A stretch of DNA of 14,916 bases from DATKMG01 sp035541995 (lineage in GTDB: Bacteria; Acidobacteriota; Terriglobia; Versatilivoradales; Versatilivoraceae). The notes under the pieces are model-generated. The model had not been told where the DNA came from. It saw nothing but the letters and a program-made list of their open reading frames with translations, and did no database searches. Both the position numbers and the translations under genes were made by a program. Location: NCBI GenBank assembly GCA_035541995.1, contig DATKMG010000688.1, forward strand, positions 1 to 14,916. The letters are read 5' to 3'. Positions 7,545 to 14,916 of this stretch are shown here, one piece after another. How positions within the stretch are numbered: position 1 is the first letter of the stretch; every line of letters begins with the position of its first letter.

Positions 7545-7617
7545 CCCGTTACCCCGTTTGTCAATAAATCCGGCGTGTGTGTCGCGATGACTCTTTACCA
7601 CTGAACGACCTTCGCCC

Positions 7618-7655
7618 GGAGGTCAGGTGAGAGATGAATTTATAGCTCGGAGGAA
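7618..7655 (+). promoter_or_regulatory. Two competing ribosome sites before the GH2 gene
   Basis: GGAGGTCA (7618-7625) precedes a GTG at 7627, and CGGAGGAA (7648-7655) precedes an in-frame ATG at 7663 by seven bases. The second has the better spacing and gives a shorter, more normal signal-peptide n-region, so ATG 7663 is preferred. The first matches the element before the two upstream genes, so GTG 7627 (12 extra residues) remains possible. Confidence 0.55.
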
Positions 7656-7662
7656 TCAAACC

Positions 7663-9546
7663 ATGAGACACATCAGCAACCGAATTTTCCTGGCTTCCCT
7701 GGTGATCGTCACGATCACCACAGTCGCGAATGAATCAGCCCGGCACACCGAAGAGGGGATGGAGAGATCAACTGCGGCGCCGGCCTTTCGCAGCTCGGCC
7801 GAGCTTGTCGGCAATTGGCGTTTTCAAATCGACATGCCCGACGTGGGTGAAAAAGAGAATTGGCAGGCGACGACTTTCGACCGGTCCGAGTGGACGAAGG
7901 TGGAGGTGCCCAAGGCGTGGGACCTTTTTGACGACGCCCTGTGGGGCTATGAGGGTGTGGGATGGTATTCCACCGAACTCCCTGCTGCTCTCGCTACCAA
8001 AGGCAAGGTTCAGCGGTTGAAGTTCGGCCGGGTTAACTATCACGCGAAGGTCTGGCTGAACGGCCAGCTCCTGGGAGAGAACCTCAACGGCTATCTCCCC
8101 TTTGAATTCGACGTGACTGGCAGGCTATTGCCGGACTCAGCAAATCAAATGGTGGTGAGGGTGGACAATACAGCCAGGCTTACCTGGCTCCCCGGCGCCA
8201 AGAAGATCGAATGGATGTCCTATGGTGGCATCCTCGAGCCGGTTGTTCTGGAGACAAGCCCGCAAGTGTATATTTCCGATCTGACCATCCACGCCGTGCC
8301 TAACGGCGCAGGCGCAATCGTTGACGGCACGGTAGAGATGACTTCGCGCGCGACTGAGGCCACCCAAGTTACCTTGCGCACGAGCATACTCGGCCAACCT
8401 GGCCCGCAGGGCGAGGCGAAACTCACCGTATCGCCCGGAGGCAAGTCCGTGCAGAAGTTTTCCATCGCGCTCCCCCAGGCGATTCCATGGTCGCCGGAGA
8501 AACCGAATCTCTACACCTTGAACGCGACGATCGAAGGCGGCCGCGACTCCGATTCAATGGCTTCCCGCTTCGGCATCCGGAAGATCGAGACGCACGGACG
8601 CGACATTCTGATCAACGGTCAGAAGTTCTTTGCCAAGGGGGTCAACCGTTATGACGAATATGGACGGTACGGGCCGCGACCGCCGCGGGAACTCCTGCTG
8701 GCCGACATCCGCCGCATGAAGCGGACCGGCATCAACATGGTGCGCGTTCATTATCCACAATCACCGGAAATTCTCTCGCTCTACGATGAGATGGGCATCG
8801 TGTTGAGTGAGGAAGTGACGATCAACTGGTGGGGCAACAACTTCTCTGACAGAGGCGACGAGGTGCTTGACGAAAGCATCCTCACCCAGGCCATGCCGGC
8901 ACTCGAGCGCATGATCCAGAGGGACAAGAACCATCCATGCGTCATCATCTGGAGCATGGCCAACGAATCGCAGACCGCCAAGCCGGCAGGAATTGAAGTG
9001 ATGCGAAAACTGATCCACCGAGCGAAAGAATTGGACCCGTCACGGCTGACGACCTTCGTCATTTCAACAGAGGATGCCAAGCCGCACGCGGCATACGAAG
9101 ATGCAGATTTGGTCGCGATCAATGTTTACTTGGGCACGTTTGGGCGGAACCGCTCCCTTCATGCCGGCGATCTCGGCGAGCGAGTCACCCGGCCTGCTAC
9201 GGAACATATCCGGCGGCAGGGGTCTGCCTTTCCAGACAAACCGGTGCTGGTGACCGAGTTTGGGACGTGGGGCGTGCCGGGAATGCATGGCGACATGGTC
9301 TATACCGAGGATCACCAGGCCGCACTGATCGAGGCGGTTTGGCATGCCATCCAGGATTGCAAGGAGTGCTCCGGCGGGATTCTGTGGTGCTGGGCGGACT
9401 ATTATCATCGCCGAACATTCAATGACAACGGCCCCTTTGGATGCTTCGGAGTTGTCACCGTGGACCGGCGCCCCAAAGCAGCACTCACTGCGCTAGCGCG
9501 AATGTACGGTGGACATTTGACCGAGGAGGACAAGCCTGCTCAATAG
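7663..9546 (+). CDS. Secreted GH2 glycoside hydrolase, beta-glucuronidase-like architecture
   Basis: A retaining glycosidase of 627 residues. A Sec signal (NRIFLASLVIVTITTVA) is followed by the GH2 sugar-binding jelly roll (about 45-198; GNWRFQ, WLNGQLLGE, GGILEPVVLE), an immunoglobulin-like domain (about 200-305) and the TIM barrel (about 306-615). Catalytic residues are visible: acid/base Glu435 in WSMANES and nucleophile Glu532 in VLVTEFGTWG. The layout and the end (GVVTVDRRPKAAL) resemble beta-glucuronidase, but the Asn-x-Lys pair that recognises the glucuronate carboxylate in known glucuronidases is not seen in the FNDNGPFGCFGVV segment. The true sugar may therefore differ. It is the last gene of the isomerase-permease module and converges on another GH2 gene. 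The substrate is not assigned. Confidence 0.9.
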   Translation: MRHISNRIFLASLVIVTITTVANESARHTEEGMERSTAAPAFRSSAELVGNWRFQIDMPDVGEKENWQATTFDRSEWTKVEVPKAWDLFDDALWGYEGVGWYSTELPAALATKGKVQRLKFGRVNYHAKVWLNGQLLGENLNGYLPFEFDVTGRLLPDSANQMVVRVDNTARLTWLPGAKKIEWMSYGGILEPVVLETSPQVYISDLTIHAVPNGAGAIVDGTVEMTSRATEATQVTLRTSILGQPGPQGEAKLTVSPGGKSVQKFSIALPQAIPWSPEKPNLYTLNATIEGGRDSDSMASRFGIRKIETHGRDILINGQKFFAKGVNRYDEYGRYGPRPPRELLLADIRRMKRTGINMVRVHYPQSPEILSLYDEMGIVLSEEVTINWWGNNFSDRGDEVLDESILTQAMPALERMIQRDKNHPCVIIWSMANESQTAKPAGIEVMRKLIHRAKELDPSRLTTFVISTEDAKPHAAYEDADLVAINVYLGTFGRNRSLHAGDLGERVTRPATEHIRRQGSAFPDKPVLVTEFGTWGVPGMHGDMVYTEDHQAALIEAVWHAIQDCKECSGGILWCWADYYHRRTFNDNGPFGCFGVVTVDRRPKAALTALARMYGGHLTEEDKPAQ

Positions 9547-9595
9547 AAGGGAGACAGTACAGTCACGAATGTCGCTTAATAATTAAGGATTCCCA

Positions 9596-9640
9596 TTGGG
9601 CCCCTGAAGGGGTCCAACAGGCCAGCCCAGGGCGCCCTGG
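9596..9640. terminator. Two hairpins between convergent GH2 genes, probable terminator region
   Basis: The 118-base gap between the convergent stops holds two strong inverted repeats. TTGGGCCCC/GGGGTCCAA around a TGAA loop (9596-9617) has a nine-pair stem with one G-T wobble. CCAGGGC/GCCCTGG (9627-9640) is a perfect 14-base palindrome. Neither is followed by a clear T-run on either strand, so they are not textbook intrinsic terminators, but the placement between two convergent genes fits a shared transcript end. Confidence 0.4.
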
Positions 9641-9664
9641 TGCTTGAGCCCGTGACTTCTTTCT

Positions 9665-12600
9665 CTACCTTTTTGCCCTAATAAGAACCAGCGGAGAGGG
9701 TTTAGCCATGTCTTGTCCTTCTCCGTTTCCCGGCCCGTAGTAAAATGCTCCCGACGAGGGGTCCGAACCGTCAGGCGGAGGGCCGATCACAGGGATCTGT
9801 CCCGCAGGTGAGCCAGGAGTTTTCAGGTCTCCCCGGCCGCTGGGTCGCTGTAATTCGATTTGATCCCCGTGTATTGTTCCCACGTAGGTCAGGTTGCCTG
9901 CCTTGAAAGTGATGCTGGCATCTTCCACTTTCCCGTCCCTGATCGCAACGGGTGTTTCTCCACTGCTTTCGTTGCGGCCACCGGTTCCCCCTTCAACAGC
10001 TCCAGTGAGCATGGTTCCATTCTGCCGGAAGGTGAAGATCTGAGCAGTTCCACGGCTACCGCCTGCAGGAACATAGGCAGCTGCTGTCGGAACTAGTCTC
10101 CAGAGACCCGTGATGCCCGCTCCAACGGGAACTTCCCGTTCCCAAACCGCAACCTGAGGCCGTAGCGTCACTTCTTTCGTCGTGATTATGACACTGACCG
10201 GAGTCAAACCGGGCGAACTCGCCTCAACAGTTATGTTGCCACCTCTTTTCGTCGATTGCAGGATAGCCATACACATGCCGGAGAAAGCCCTACGAACGTT
10301 GCCGGTGTCGGATTCGTGACTTGTAGGGTCTCCATTCCCAACGCCGATCAGTTTTCCCGGCCCGGAAATGCTGAAGGTCACCTCGTTGTCAGCGACAGGC
10401 ATATAGCGCCCCTGCGAATCCTGAACCTCCACCGCAAATATTGCGACATCCTCGCCATCGGCCAAGATTTCCCGGCGGTCGACAGTCATTGCCAGCTTCG
10501 TCGATGCCCCTGTGGTTTCACGCTTTTCGGTCATCATCAGCTTCCCGCCCTTGTATCCTCGTGCCTCGATCATGCCGGGAGCGTACCTCACGTTCCATGC
10601 CAGATGCGAATTCTTCTTCATTTCCTTTGCTCCCAGGCTCTGGCCGTTTAAGAACAACTCCACCCTGTCTAGGTTTGAGTACACCCAGACTGCTATTTCC
10701 TGCCCCTCGAGCCCCGGCCAGTTCCAGTGAGGGAACAAGTGCAGCACTGGTTTTGCCGTCCACCACGATTGGAAGTAGTAGAAACTATCCTTGGGGAAGC
10801 CACAAATGTCGATGACGCCATATTGCGAGCTGACATTAGGCCATCTGTTTGGCGATGGTTCGCCGCGGTAATCGAACCCTGTCCAAATGAAGCCGCCAGC
10901 CAGCCAGGGGCGAGCGTCGCAAAAACTCCACCATCCCTCGCAAGAGGCGCGGCCGCTGGTGGTGTACGGGTCGTACGACCCCACATAGCCGCGCTTAGGA
11001 TCCATGATGTAGATCCCGCGAGTGGCCACGGCACTTACTTGCTCCGTGCCCATCACGGGGACTTTAGGATTGGCCTTATGGAACGCGTCGGCCTGCGGAT
11101 CGGCATAGTTATACCCCTGTACGTCGCATACGGCGAAACCGAATCTACCCATGCTGCCGCCACCAACGGGAGCGATGGAAACAGGTCGCGATCCATCAAA
11201 CTTGGTAGCAACGGCTTTCAGGGCCGTCAGGATCAACAGCCCACGATCGGTGGCGGCCAAGGGTTCCTCATTACCCATCGACCACATGAAAACGCTCGGA
11301 TGATTGCGATCACGCCGCAGCAGATTCTCAAACTGGCTCAGGCCTTCGGGATTTGATGACATCCTGCGTGTTTCGTCCAATACCAACATGCCCAGTTCAT
11401 CGGCTGCGTTCAACAGTTCCGGAGTAGGCGGATGGTGCGTAGTTCGCAAAGCGTTGCAACCCATTTCCTGGAGTTTACGGACACGAAAATACTGAATGGC
11501 ATCAGGCAGCGCGACGCCCACTCCCGCGTGGTCATGGCAATTGCATGTTCCCTTCAGTTTTACAGGTTTACCGTTGAGCAGGAAGCCCTTCTCCGCGTCA
11601 AACTCACATTTGCGAATACCAAAGGTGGTTTCATATCGATCCGTAATGGTACCTCCTGCCTCGATCTCGGTCACGAGTTTGTAGAGATTTCGCTCCCCAA
11701 GCGACCAAAGCGCAGGCGCCTTCACTAATACCTGCTGTTCATAAACATGCTCCTCACCTTCCTCTATGGATGCCGGCGGGGTCGTCGCTTTACTCACCTC
11801 CTTGCCGGTGGGATCCATAATGGCCGAGGTGACGCGCGTGCTTTTCACCCCTCTGCCATGGTTTTCCACCTCAGTCCGGATCCTGATTGTCGCATCGTCC
11901 GGGCGTACCTCTGTGCGCACGAACGTGCCCCACTTTTTCACATGCACCGGGTTGGTCTTAACCAGCCAGACGTGCCTGTAAATGCCCCCTCCTTCGTATT
12001 CACCATCGGAAGCGCTGCTTTGGGTGGCATCCACACGCACCACCAGTACATTATGGCCGCCCGGATTGGAGAAGTCTGTTACATCGAAGCTGAATGGATC
12101 GTAGCCGCCTGTGTGTCTCCCAATGAAGAAACCATTAAGGATGACCATGGCCTCGCGGTGGGCAGCGTCGAACTCAAGTATTATCCGCTTCCCGGCGTCG
12201 GAGGAAGGTAGGTCGAAGATGCGCCGGTACCAGCCTATGCTTGTGGCGGGGTATGCCCGTCCAAGCGGATGGAACCCCTTGCTTGAAAGCATGGAATCGT
12301 TTTGGAATGGCAGCTCGATAGCCCAGTCATGAGGCAGATCTACGGACTTCCAGTCGTTGTCATTGAAAAGCACGGTGCTGACAGGACTGAAGTTCCCAGT
12401 CTTTCGATAGTTGCCCATGAATTGGAAGTCCTGCGCCGCGTCGCAAGCGTGGCCCAGGTGAAAAGTCCATCCAAAATCGAGCAGAAGCCTTTCCCGGGCG
12501 TTTACCGGTTCAGGCTGCTGGTCTGAAGAACGTTCCGATACACCAGTCTGAGCCTGAACTTCCTCAGTGGCAATGTTCTCGAATGCCGGTTGCTGAGCGA

Positions 12601-12721
12601 ATAACAAGGATGGCTTCGAAAGAGATGCACCAACGATGACCCCGGTGTTGGCCAGAAAGTTACGCCGACCGATACTAGATCCAATCGAATTTCGTGCATA
12701 TTGCTTTTTTGACTTTTTCAT
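9665..12721 (-). CDS. Tat-exported GH2 beta-galactosidase-like enzyme with extra C-terminal domain
   Basis: A large 1018-residue GH2 enzyme. A Lys-rich head and Tat motif (GRRNFLA, 18-24) precede a hydrophobic stretch ending near FAQQ. Then come the sugar-binding domain (about 78-255; LPHDWAIELPF, GGIYRHVWL), an Ig-like domain (about 260-370) and the TIM barrel (about 371-660), with acid/base Glu485 in WSMGNEEP and nucleophile Glu560 in VMGTEQVS. A DUF4982-like domain (about 675-730) and a Big/GH2-C5-type domain (about 742-850) follow. The order matches the exo-beta-galactosidase clade with DUF4982. Residues about 868-1018 form an extra module (FTFRQNGTMLTGAVEG, DGKVEDASITFKAGN, YVGTIHGDQIELQR) of the kind attached to secreted acidobacterial proteins; its role is unknown. 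AGGA nine bases before the ATG serves as ribosome site. The ATG overlaps the stop of a truncated kinase ORF. Confidence 0.9.
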   Translation of the reverse strand: MKKSKKQYARNSIGSSIGRRNFLANTGVIVGASLSKPSLLFAQQPAFENIATEEVQAQTGVSERSSDQQPEPVNARERLLLDFGWTFHLGHACDAAQDFQFMGNYRKTGNFSPVSTVLFNDNDWKSVDLPHDWAIELPFQNDSMLSSKGFHPLGRAYPATSIGWYRRIFDLPSSDAGKRIILEFDAAHREAMVILNGFFIGRHTGGYDPFSFDVTDFSNPGGHNVLVVRVDATQSSASDGEYEGGGIYRHVWLVKTNPVHVKKWGTFVRTEVRPDDATIRIRTEVENHGRGVKSTRVTSAIMDPTGKEVSKATTPPASIEEGEEHVYEQQVLVKAPALWSLGERNLYKLVTEIEAGGTITDRYETTFGIRKCEFDAEKGFLLNGKPVKLKGTCNCHDHAGVGVALPDAIQYFRVRKLQEMGCNALRTTHHPPTPELLNAADELGMLVLDETRRMSSNPEGLSQFENLLRRDRNHPSVFMWSMGNEEPLAATDRGLLILTALKAVATKFDGSRPVSIAPVGGGSMGRFGFAVCDVQGYNYADPQADAFHKANPKVPVMGTEQVSAVATRGIYIMDPKRGYVGSYDPYTTSGRASCEGWWSFCDARPWLAGGFIWTGFDYRGEPSPNRWPNVSSQYGVIDICGFPKDSFYYFQSWWTAKPVLHLFPHWNWPGLEGQEIAVWVYSNLDRVELFLNGQSLGAKEMKKNSHLAWNVRYAPGMIEARGYKGGKLMMTEKRETTGASTKLAMTVDRREILADGEDVAIFAVEVQDSQGRYMPVADNEVTFSISGPGKLIGVGNGDPTSHESDTGNVRRAFSGMCMAILQSTKRGGNITVEASSPGLTPVSVIITTKEVTLRPQVAVWEREVPVGAGITGLWRLVPTAAAYVPAGGSRGTAQIFTFRQNGTMLTGAVEGGTGGRNESSGETPVAIRDGKVEDASITFKAGNLTYVGTIHGDQIELQRPSGRGDLKTPGSPAGQIPVIGPPPDGSDPSSGAFYYGPGNGEGQDMAKPSPLVLIRAKR

Positions 12722-12936
12722 CTGAATGTTCCTGTGGGATGATTGCGTGATGACAGCAGCTGCACTTCGTGCTGAATGCGGGCCAACCGCTCCGCATCGT
12801 TGGAGAACTCATCGGGCAGGACCTTGATGGCCAAGAAGCGGTCCAGGTGGGTGTCGCGGGCCTTATACACCACACCCATCCCACCCTCGCCCAGCTTTTC
12901 CAGAATCTTGTAGTGAGAAATCGTTTGGCCGATCAT
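12718..12936 (-). pseudogene. Truncated Ser/Thr protein kinase (N-lobe fragment)
   Basis: The 72-residue ORF starts at ATG 12936, with GGAG nine bases upstream. It opens MIGQTISHYKILEKLGEG, with glycine loop GEGGMGVVYKA (16-26), the ATP-binding Lys38 in LAIKVLP and Glu57 of helix C in HEVQLL, and runs to SSRNHP at 62-67. Intact PknB-type kinases continue from this point into the HRD and DFG catalytic core. Here the frame runs five more residues (TGTFR) to a TGA that overlaps the galactosidase ATG. The core does not reappear within the window on either strand, so the fragment cannot be an active kinase. The break lies within about 15 bases of the galactosidase start, which marks a rearrangement junction. 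It may now act as a translated leader for the galactosidase gene. Confidence 0.8.
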
Positions 12937-13085
12937 GCTGGTCACTCCGTGGGACCAGAATCAACGGGCAACCTGCGCCAAAAGTAGGATCGTTAAGGGC
13001 ACGGCACCTTTTGCCTCTTGATGATTTTTTTACCACAAAAAGCTTCCTTCAAGATAGGGATAGTCCCGCGCTCCCATTCAACCGT

Positions 13086-14780
13086 TCACTCATCTTTGCG
13101 TGCCACGACAATGGTCATATCATCCTGCTCTGGCGTGCCATCCATCCAGTGGTGCAACTCTTCCATCAGGTTGCTGCAGATCACTCCGGCAGATTGGTGG
13201 CGGGTCCTGCACAGAAATTCCTGTAAACGGCATTCATCGAACTCTTTCCCGGCAGGATTGTAGGCTTCTGTCACTCCGTCACTATAGAGCAACAGTACGT
13301 CACCCGTCCTGAACCGGCAGGTGGCTTCCAGATAAGTAGCATCCGGCAAAATCCCCAGCACTGGACCGCCTTCTTCCAGCCGTTCGAGGCTGCCGTCTGC
13401 ATGAAGCAGGAACGGGGGATTGTGGCCGGCATTGCAGTACTGCATCCGATCGGACCCGGTTTCCAACACCGCAACGAAAAAGCTAATAAATCGGTCATTC
13501 AGCCCCCAGGCAATAAGAGCCCGGTTCAGGCGGCTAACCAAAGCAGCCGGCGCAACAGCCTCCTCCGCAAGAATCTGTACGCGGGATTGCAGGTTCATCA
13601 TAAGCAGCGCGGCCGCCAACCCTTTCCCGCAGACATCGCCGATCATGACAGCGACGCAGCCGCCAGGATAGGCCACGTAACCGAAGTAATCGCCACCGAT
13701 CGTCTGGCAGGCATGGTTATACCCCGCCAGCGAGATTCCCGGCACCTGCGGAGGCTCCAGGGGCAGGAACTGCCGTTGTATTTCGGCAGCCTGCATGAGT
13801 TCATAGGCCGAACGGCGACGGACTTCTTCCACTTGTGTCAGCCGTTCCCGTTCTATTCGGAGCGCCGCGACATTGGCCATAATCGTGAGCAGTTCAAGAT
13901 CATCCCTGTTAAATCTCCGTCCCTGACCCACAGAGTCCACATAAATCATTCCCAGCACGCGCTCGTCAGTTTGAAGTGGGACCGCTATGAGACTGCGAAT
14001 ATGCTGGGAAACAATACTCTCCCGGTCCCGATAATTGCCGTTTTCCAACACATCGCGCAATAACAGAGAGGTCCTATCGCTGAGTACTCGATCACGCACC
14101 GTGGTGCTGATGCGAAAATCGTCCCCTTTGGATGCTTGCATGACAAGCTGCGATCCTTCTTGCATAAGTAACACGCCCCGCTCTGCACCCACGGCCTCGA
14201 TGGAAAGGTCCAGGATAGTCTGAAAGAGCTCGCCGAGAGGCCGATTCAGCACTAATTCCCGGCCAGCCCGGCGGAAAAGATTCAAAGGGGATGTCCAAAA
14301 TTTCCCCTGCCCGGCCGTCGATTCTGCTGAAGATCTGGCTGAGGTGGTGATCACTTGTTCCAATGAGGTGTACTCAGCGTGATGATCCGCGGAGACTTCA
14401 TCGGTGGAATCAAATGCGACAGCGACGGTGGAACTGGGGACCTCATCAGGATCGAAAATCAGGGTCAGGCGGCTCACGGTCAAAGCGTCTTGGGGCCGCA
14501 ATCGGACTTTTTGGCCGATCCGCTTGCCATTAAGAAAAACACCATTCTTACTGCCAGGATCGCTGGCCAGCCATTCGTTCCCTACGTTTTCCAGGATCAG
14601 ATGGTGGCGGGAAATCCCGGCGTCATCCGGGCAACAAAAATCGTTGTCACTGGCGCGGCCCAAAGTCCAACGCGACGGCGGCAGGCTGATCAGCTGATCT
14701 TTGCCACCAGGCATGATCAGCTTCAAGCGCTTGCTGGAAGAGATGGGAATTTCCCCGTATGGCATAGGAGATGTACCCAT
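13086..14780 (-). CDS. FHA-GAF-SpoIIE (RsbU-type) serine phosphatase
   Basis: A soluble 564-residue signalling protein. The FHA domain (about 18-110) has TLGRASDNDF, SRHH (57-60) and GSKNGVFLNG, and should bind phosphothreonine peptides. An acidic, Ser-rich linker leads to a GAF domain (about 175-312) with VGAERGVLLM and SLIAVPLQTDERVLGMIYVDS, a likely small-molecule or redox sensor. A helical linker (RRRSAYELMQAAEIQRQFLP) precedes a SpoIIE/PP2C phosphatase domain (about 345-562). That domain has the metal-binding acids in IGGDYF (364), GDVCGKG (382), YSDGVTEA (501) and DDMTIVV (553-554). The domain set is that of RsbU-like phosphatases that tune anti-sigma pathways. The start ATG has AAGGG about nine bases upstream. 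A kinase ORF followed downstream on the same strand before it was broken, which suggests a phosphatase-kinase pair. The gap 12937-13085 shows no further gene. Confidence 0.9.
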   Translation of the reverse strand: MGTSPMPYGEIPISSSKRLKLIMPGGKDQLISLPPSRWTLGRASDNDFCCPDDAGISRHHLILENVGNEWLASDPGSKNGVFLNGKRIGQKVRLRPQDALTVSRLTLIFDPDEVPSSTVAVAFDSTDEVSADHHAEYTSLEQVITTSARSSAESTAGQGKFWTSPLNLFRRAGRELVLNRPLGELFQTILDLSIEAVGAERGVLLMQEGSQLVMQASKGDDFRISTTVRDRVLSDRTSLLLRDVLENGNYRDRESIVSQHIRSLIAVPLQTDERVLGMIYVDSVGQGRRFNRDDLELLTIMANVAALRIERERLTQVEEVRRRSAYELMQAAEIQRQFLPLEPPQVPGISLAGYNHACQTIGGDYFGYVAYPGGCVAVMIGDVCGKGLAAALLMMNLQSRVQILAEEAVAPAALVSRLNRALIAWGLNDRFISFFVAVLETGSDRMQYCNAGHNPPFLLHADGSLERLEEGGPVLGILPDATYLEATCRFRTGDVLLLYSDGVTEAYNPAGKEFDECRLQEFLCRTRHQSAGVICSNLMEELHHWMDGTPEQDDMTIVVARKDE

Positions 14781-14784
14781 GTTC

Positions 14785-14916
14785 TTATCCCTTTCTTATC
14801 ATGATTGGGCCACTTTTTATCGACATGTCCCACAACTCGATGACAACGATGGCACCTGCTGAGTCGGTAGCAAGAATGTCGTCGAAAATCACTTTACGGG
14901 TGTGGGACGTGAACTG
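14785..14916 (-). CDS. Possible C-terminal end of an upstream gene (partial at window edge)
   Basis: Reading leftwards from the window end, only one minus-strand frame stays open: 43 codons to a TAA at 14787-14785, four bases before the phosphatase ATG. The residues (VIFDDILATDSAGAIVVIEL, then GPIMIRKG at the end) look protein-like, with alternating hydrophobic strands. The ribosome site of the phosphatase gene lies at this ORF's end, as in a tight operon. No family is recognised from so short a tail. Confidence 0.45.
   Translation of the reverse strand, partial: QFTSHTRKVIFDDILATDSAGAIVVIELWDMSIKSGPIMIRKG

Noticed and set aside
6552..7601. Long minus-strand open frame of about 349 codons
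   Set aside because: It lies entirely opposite the permease gene, its translation is rich in His, Arg and Asp without domain features, and the plus-strand frame has clear family motifs.
7545..7662. Possible regulatory RNA or extra gene in the permease-GH2 gap
   Set aside because: Only ribosome-site-like sequences are visible; there is no stable long stem or open frame with coding character.
10727..11356. Plus-strand open frame of about 209 codons
   Set aside because: It is antisense to the TIM barrel of the galactosidase, has no ribosome site and no recognisable motif.
13401..14063. Plus-strand open frame of about 220 codons
   Set aside because: It is antisense to the GAF and phosphatase domains and reads as a low-complexity, Arg/His/Gln-rich shadow.
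1..14916. CRISPR arrays, tRNA or rRNA genes, insertion-sequence ends
   Set aside because: No regularly spaced repeats, cloverleaf-like segments, transposase motifs or terminal inverted repeats were found on reading both strands.

Overview
The window most likely comes from an Acidobacteriota (or similar soil) genome. The clearest clue is the N-terminus of a Ser/Thr kinase at 12.9 kb, whose opening (Gly-loop GEGGMGVVYKA, Lys in LAIKVLP) is the form seen repeatedly in Acidobacteriota. Secreted and Tat-exported enzymes, a YceI protein and a multi-domain FHA-GAF-SpoIIE phosphatase also fit. No RNA gene, CRISPR array or insertion sequence was found. Genus-level placement is not possible from sequence reading alone.

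Left part (1-4.9 kb, moderate GC): a possible small membrane ORF (91-228) is followed by a secreted YceI-family protein (258-878). The next 600 bases have no intact gene. They hold the decayed remains, on the minus strand, of an MGH1/GH63-type glucosidase (949-1238) and a short minus-strand ORF of unknown origin (1300-1443). A strong sigma70-type promoter (1472-1501) then ends almost exactly on the ATG of an RND/MMPL-superfamily exporter (1509-3917), which suggests a leaderless mRNA. A secreted LolA-like 'outer membrane lipoprotein-sorting' protein (4080-4871) follows, giving the familiar exporter plus periplasmic carrier pair.

Middle part (4.9-9.5 kb, visibly more GC-rich): three same-strand genes, namely an exported sugar-phosphate-isomerase-like TIM barrel (4946-5878), an APC-superfamily permease with a TTG start (6165-7544) and a secreted GH2 glycosidase (7663-9546). 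A GGAGGTCA motif lies directly before a start codon ahead of each of them. They look like a catabolic module in which a glycoside is cut outside the cytoplasm, the product is isomerised and a product is imported. That order is inference.

Right part (9.6-14.9 kb, minus strand): a Tat-exported GH2 beta-galactosidase-like enzyme with an extra C-terminal domain (9665-12721) converges on the previous module. A short region with two hairpins separates them. Its ATG overlaps, by ATGA, the stop of a kinase reduced to its first 72 residues (12718-12936). Upstream lies an FHA-GAF-SpoIIE phosphatase (13086-14780), preceded by the end of another ORF that runs off the window. The kinase and phosphatase probably once formed a signalling pair, and the galactosidase gene now occupies the place of the kinase body.
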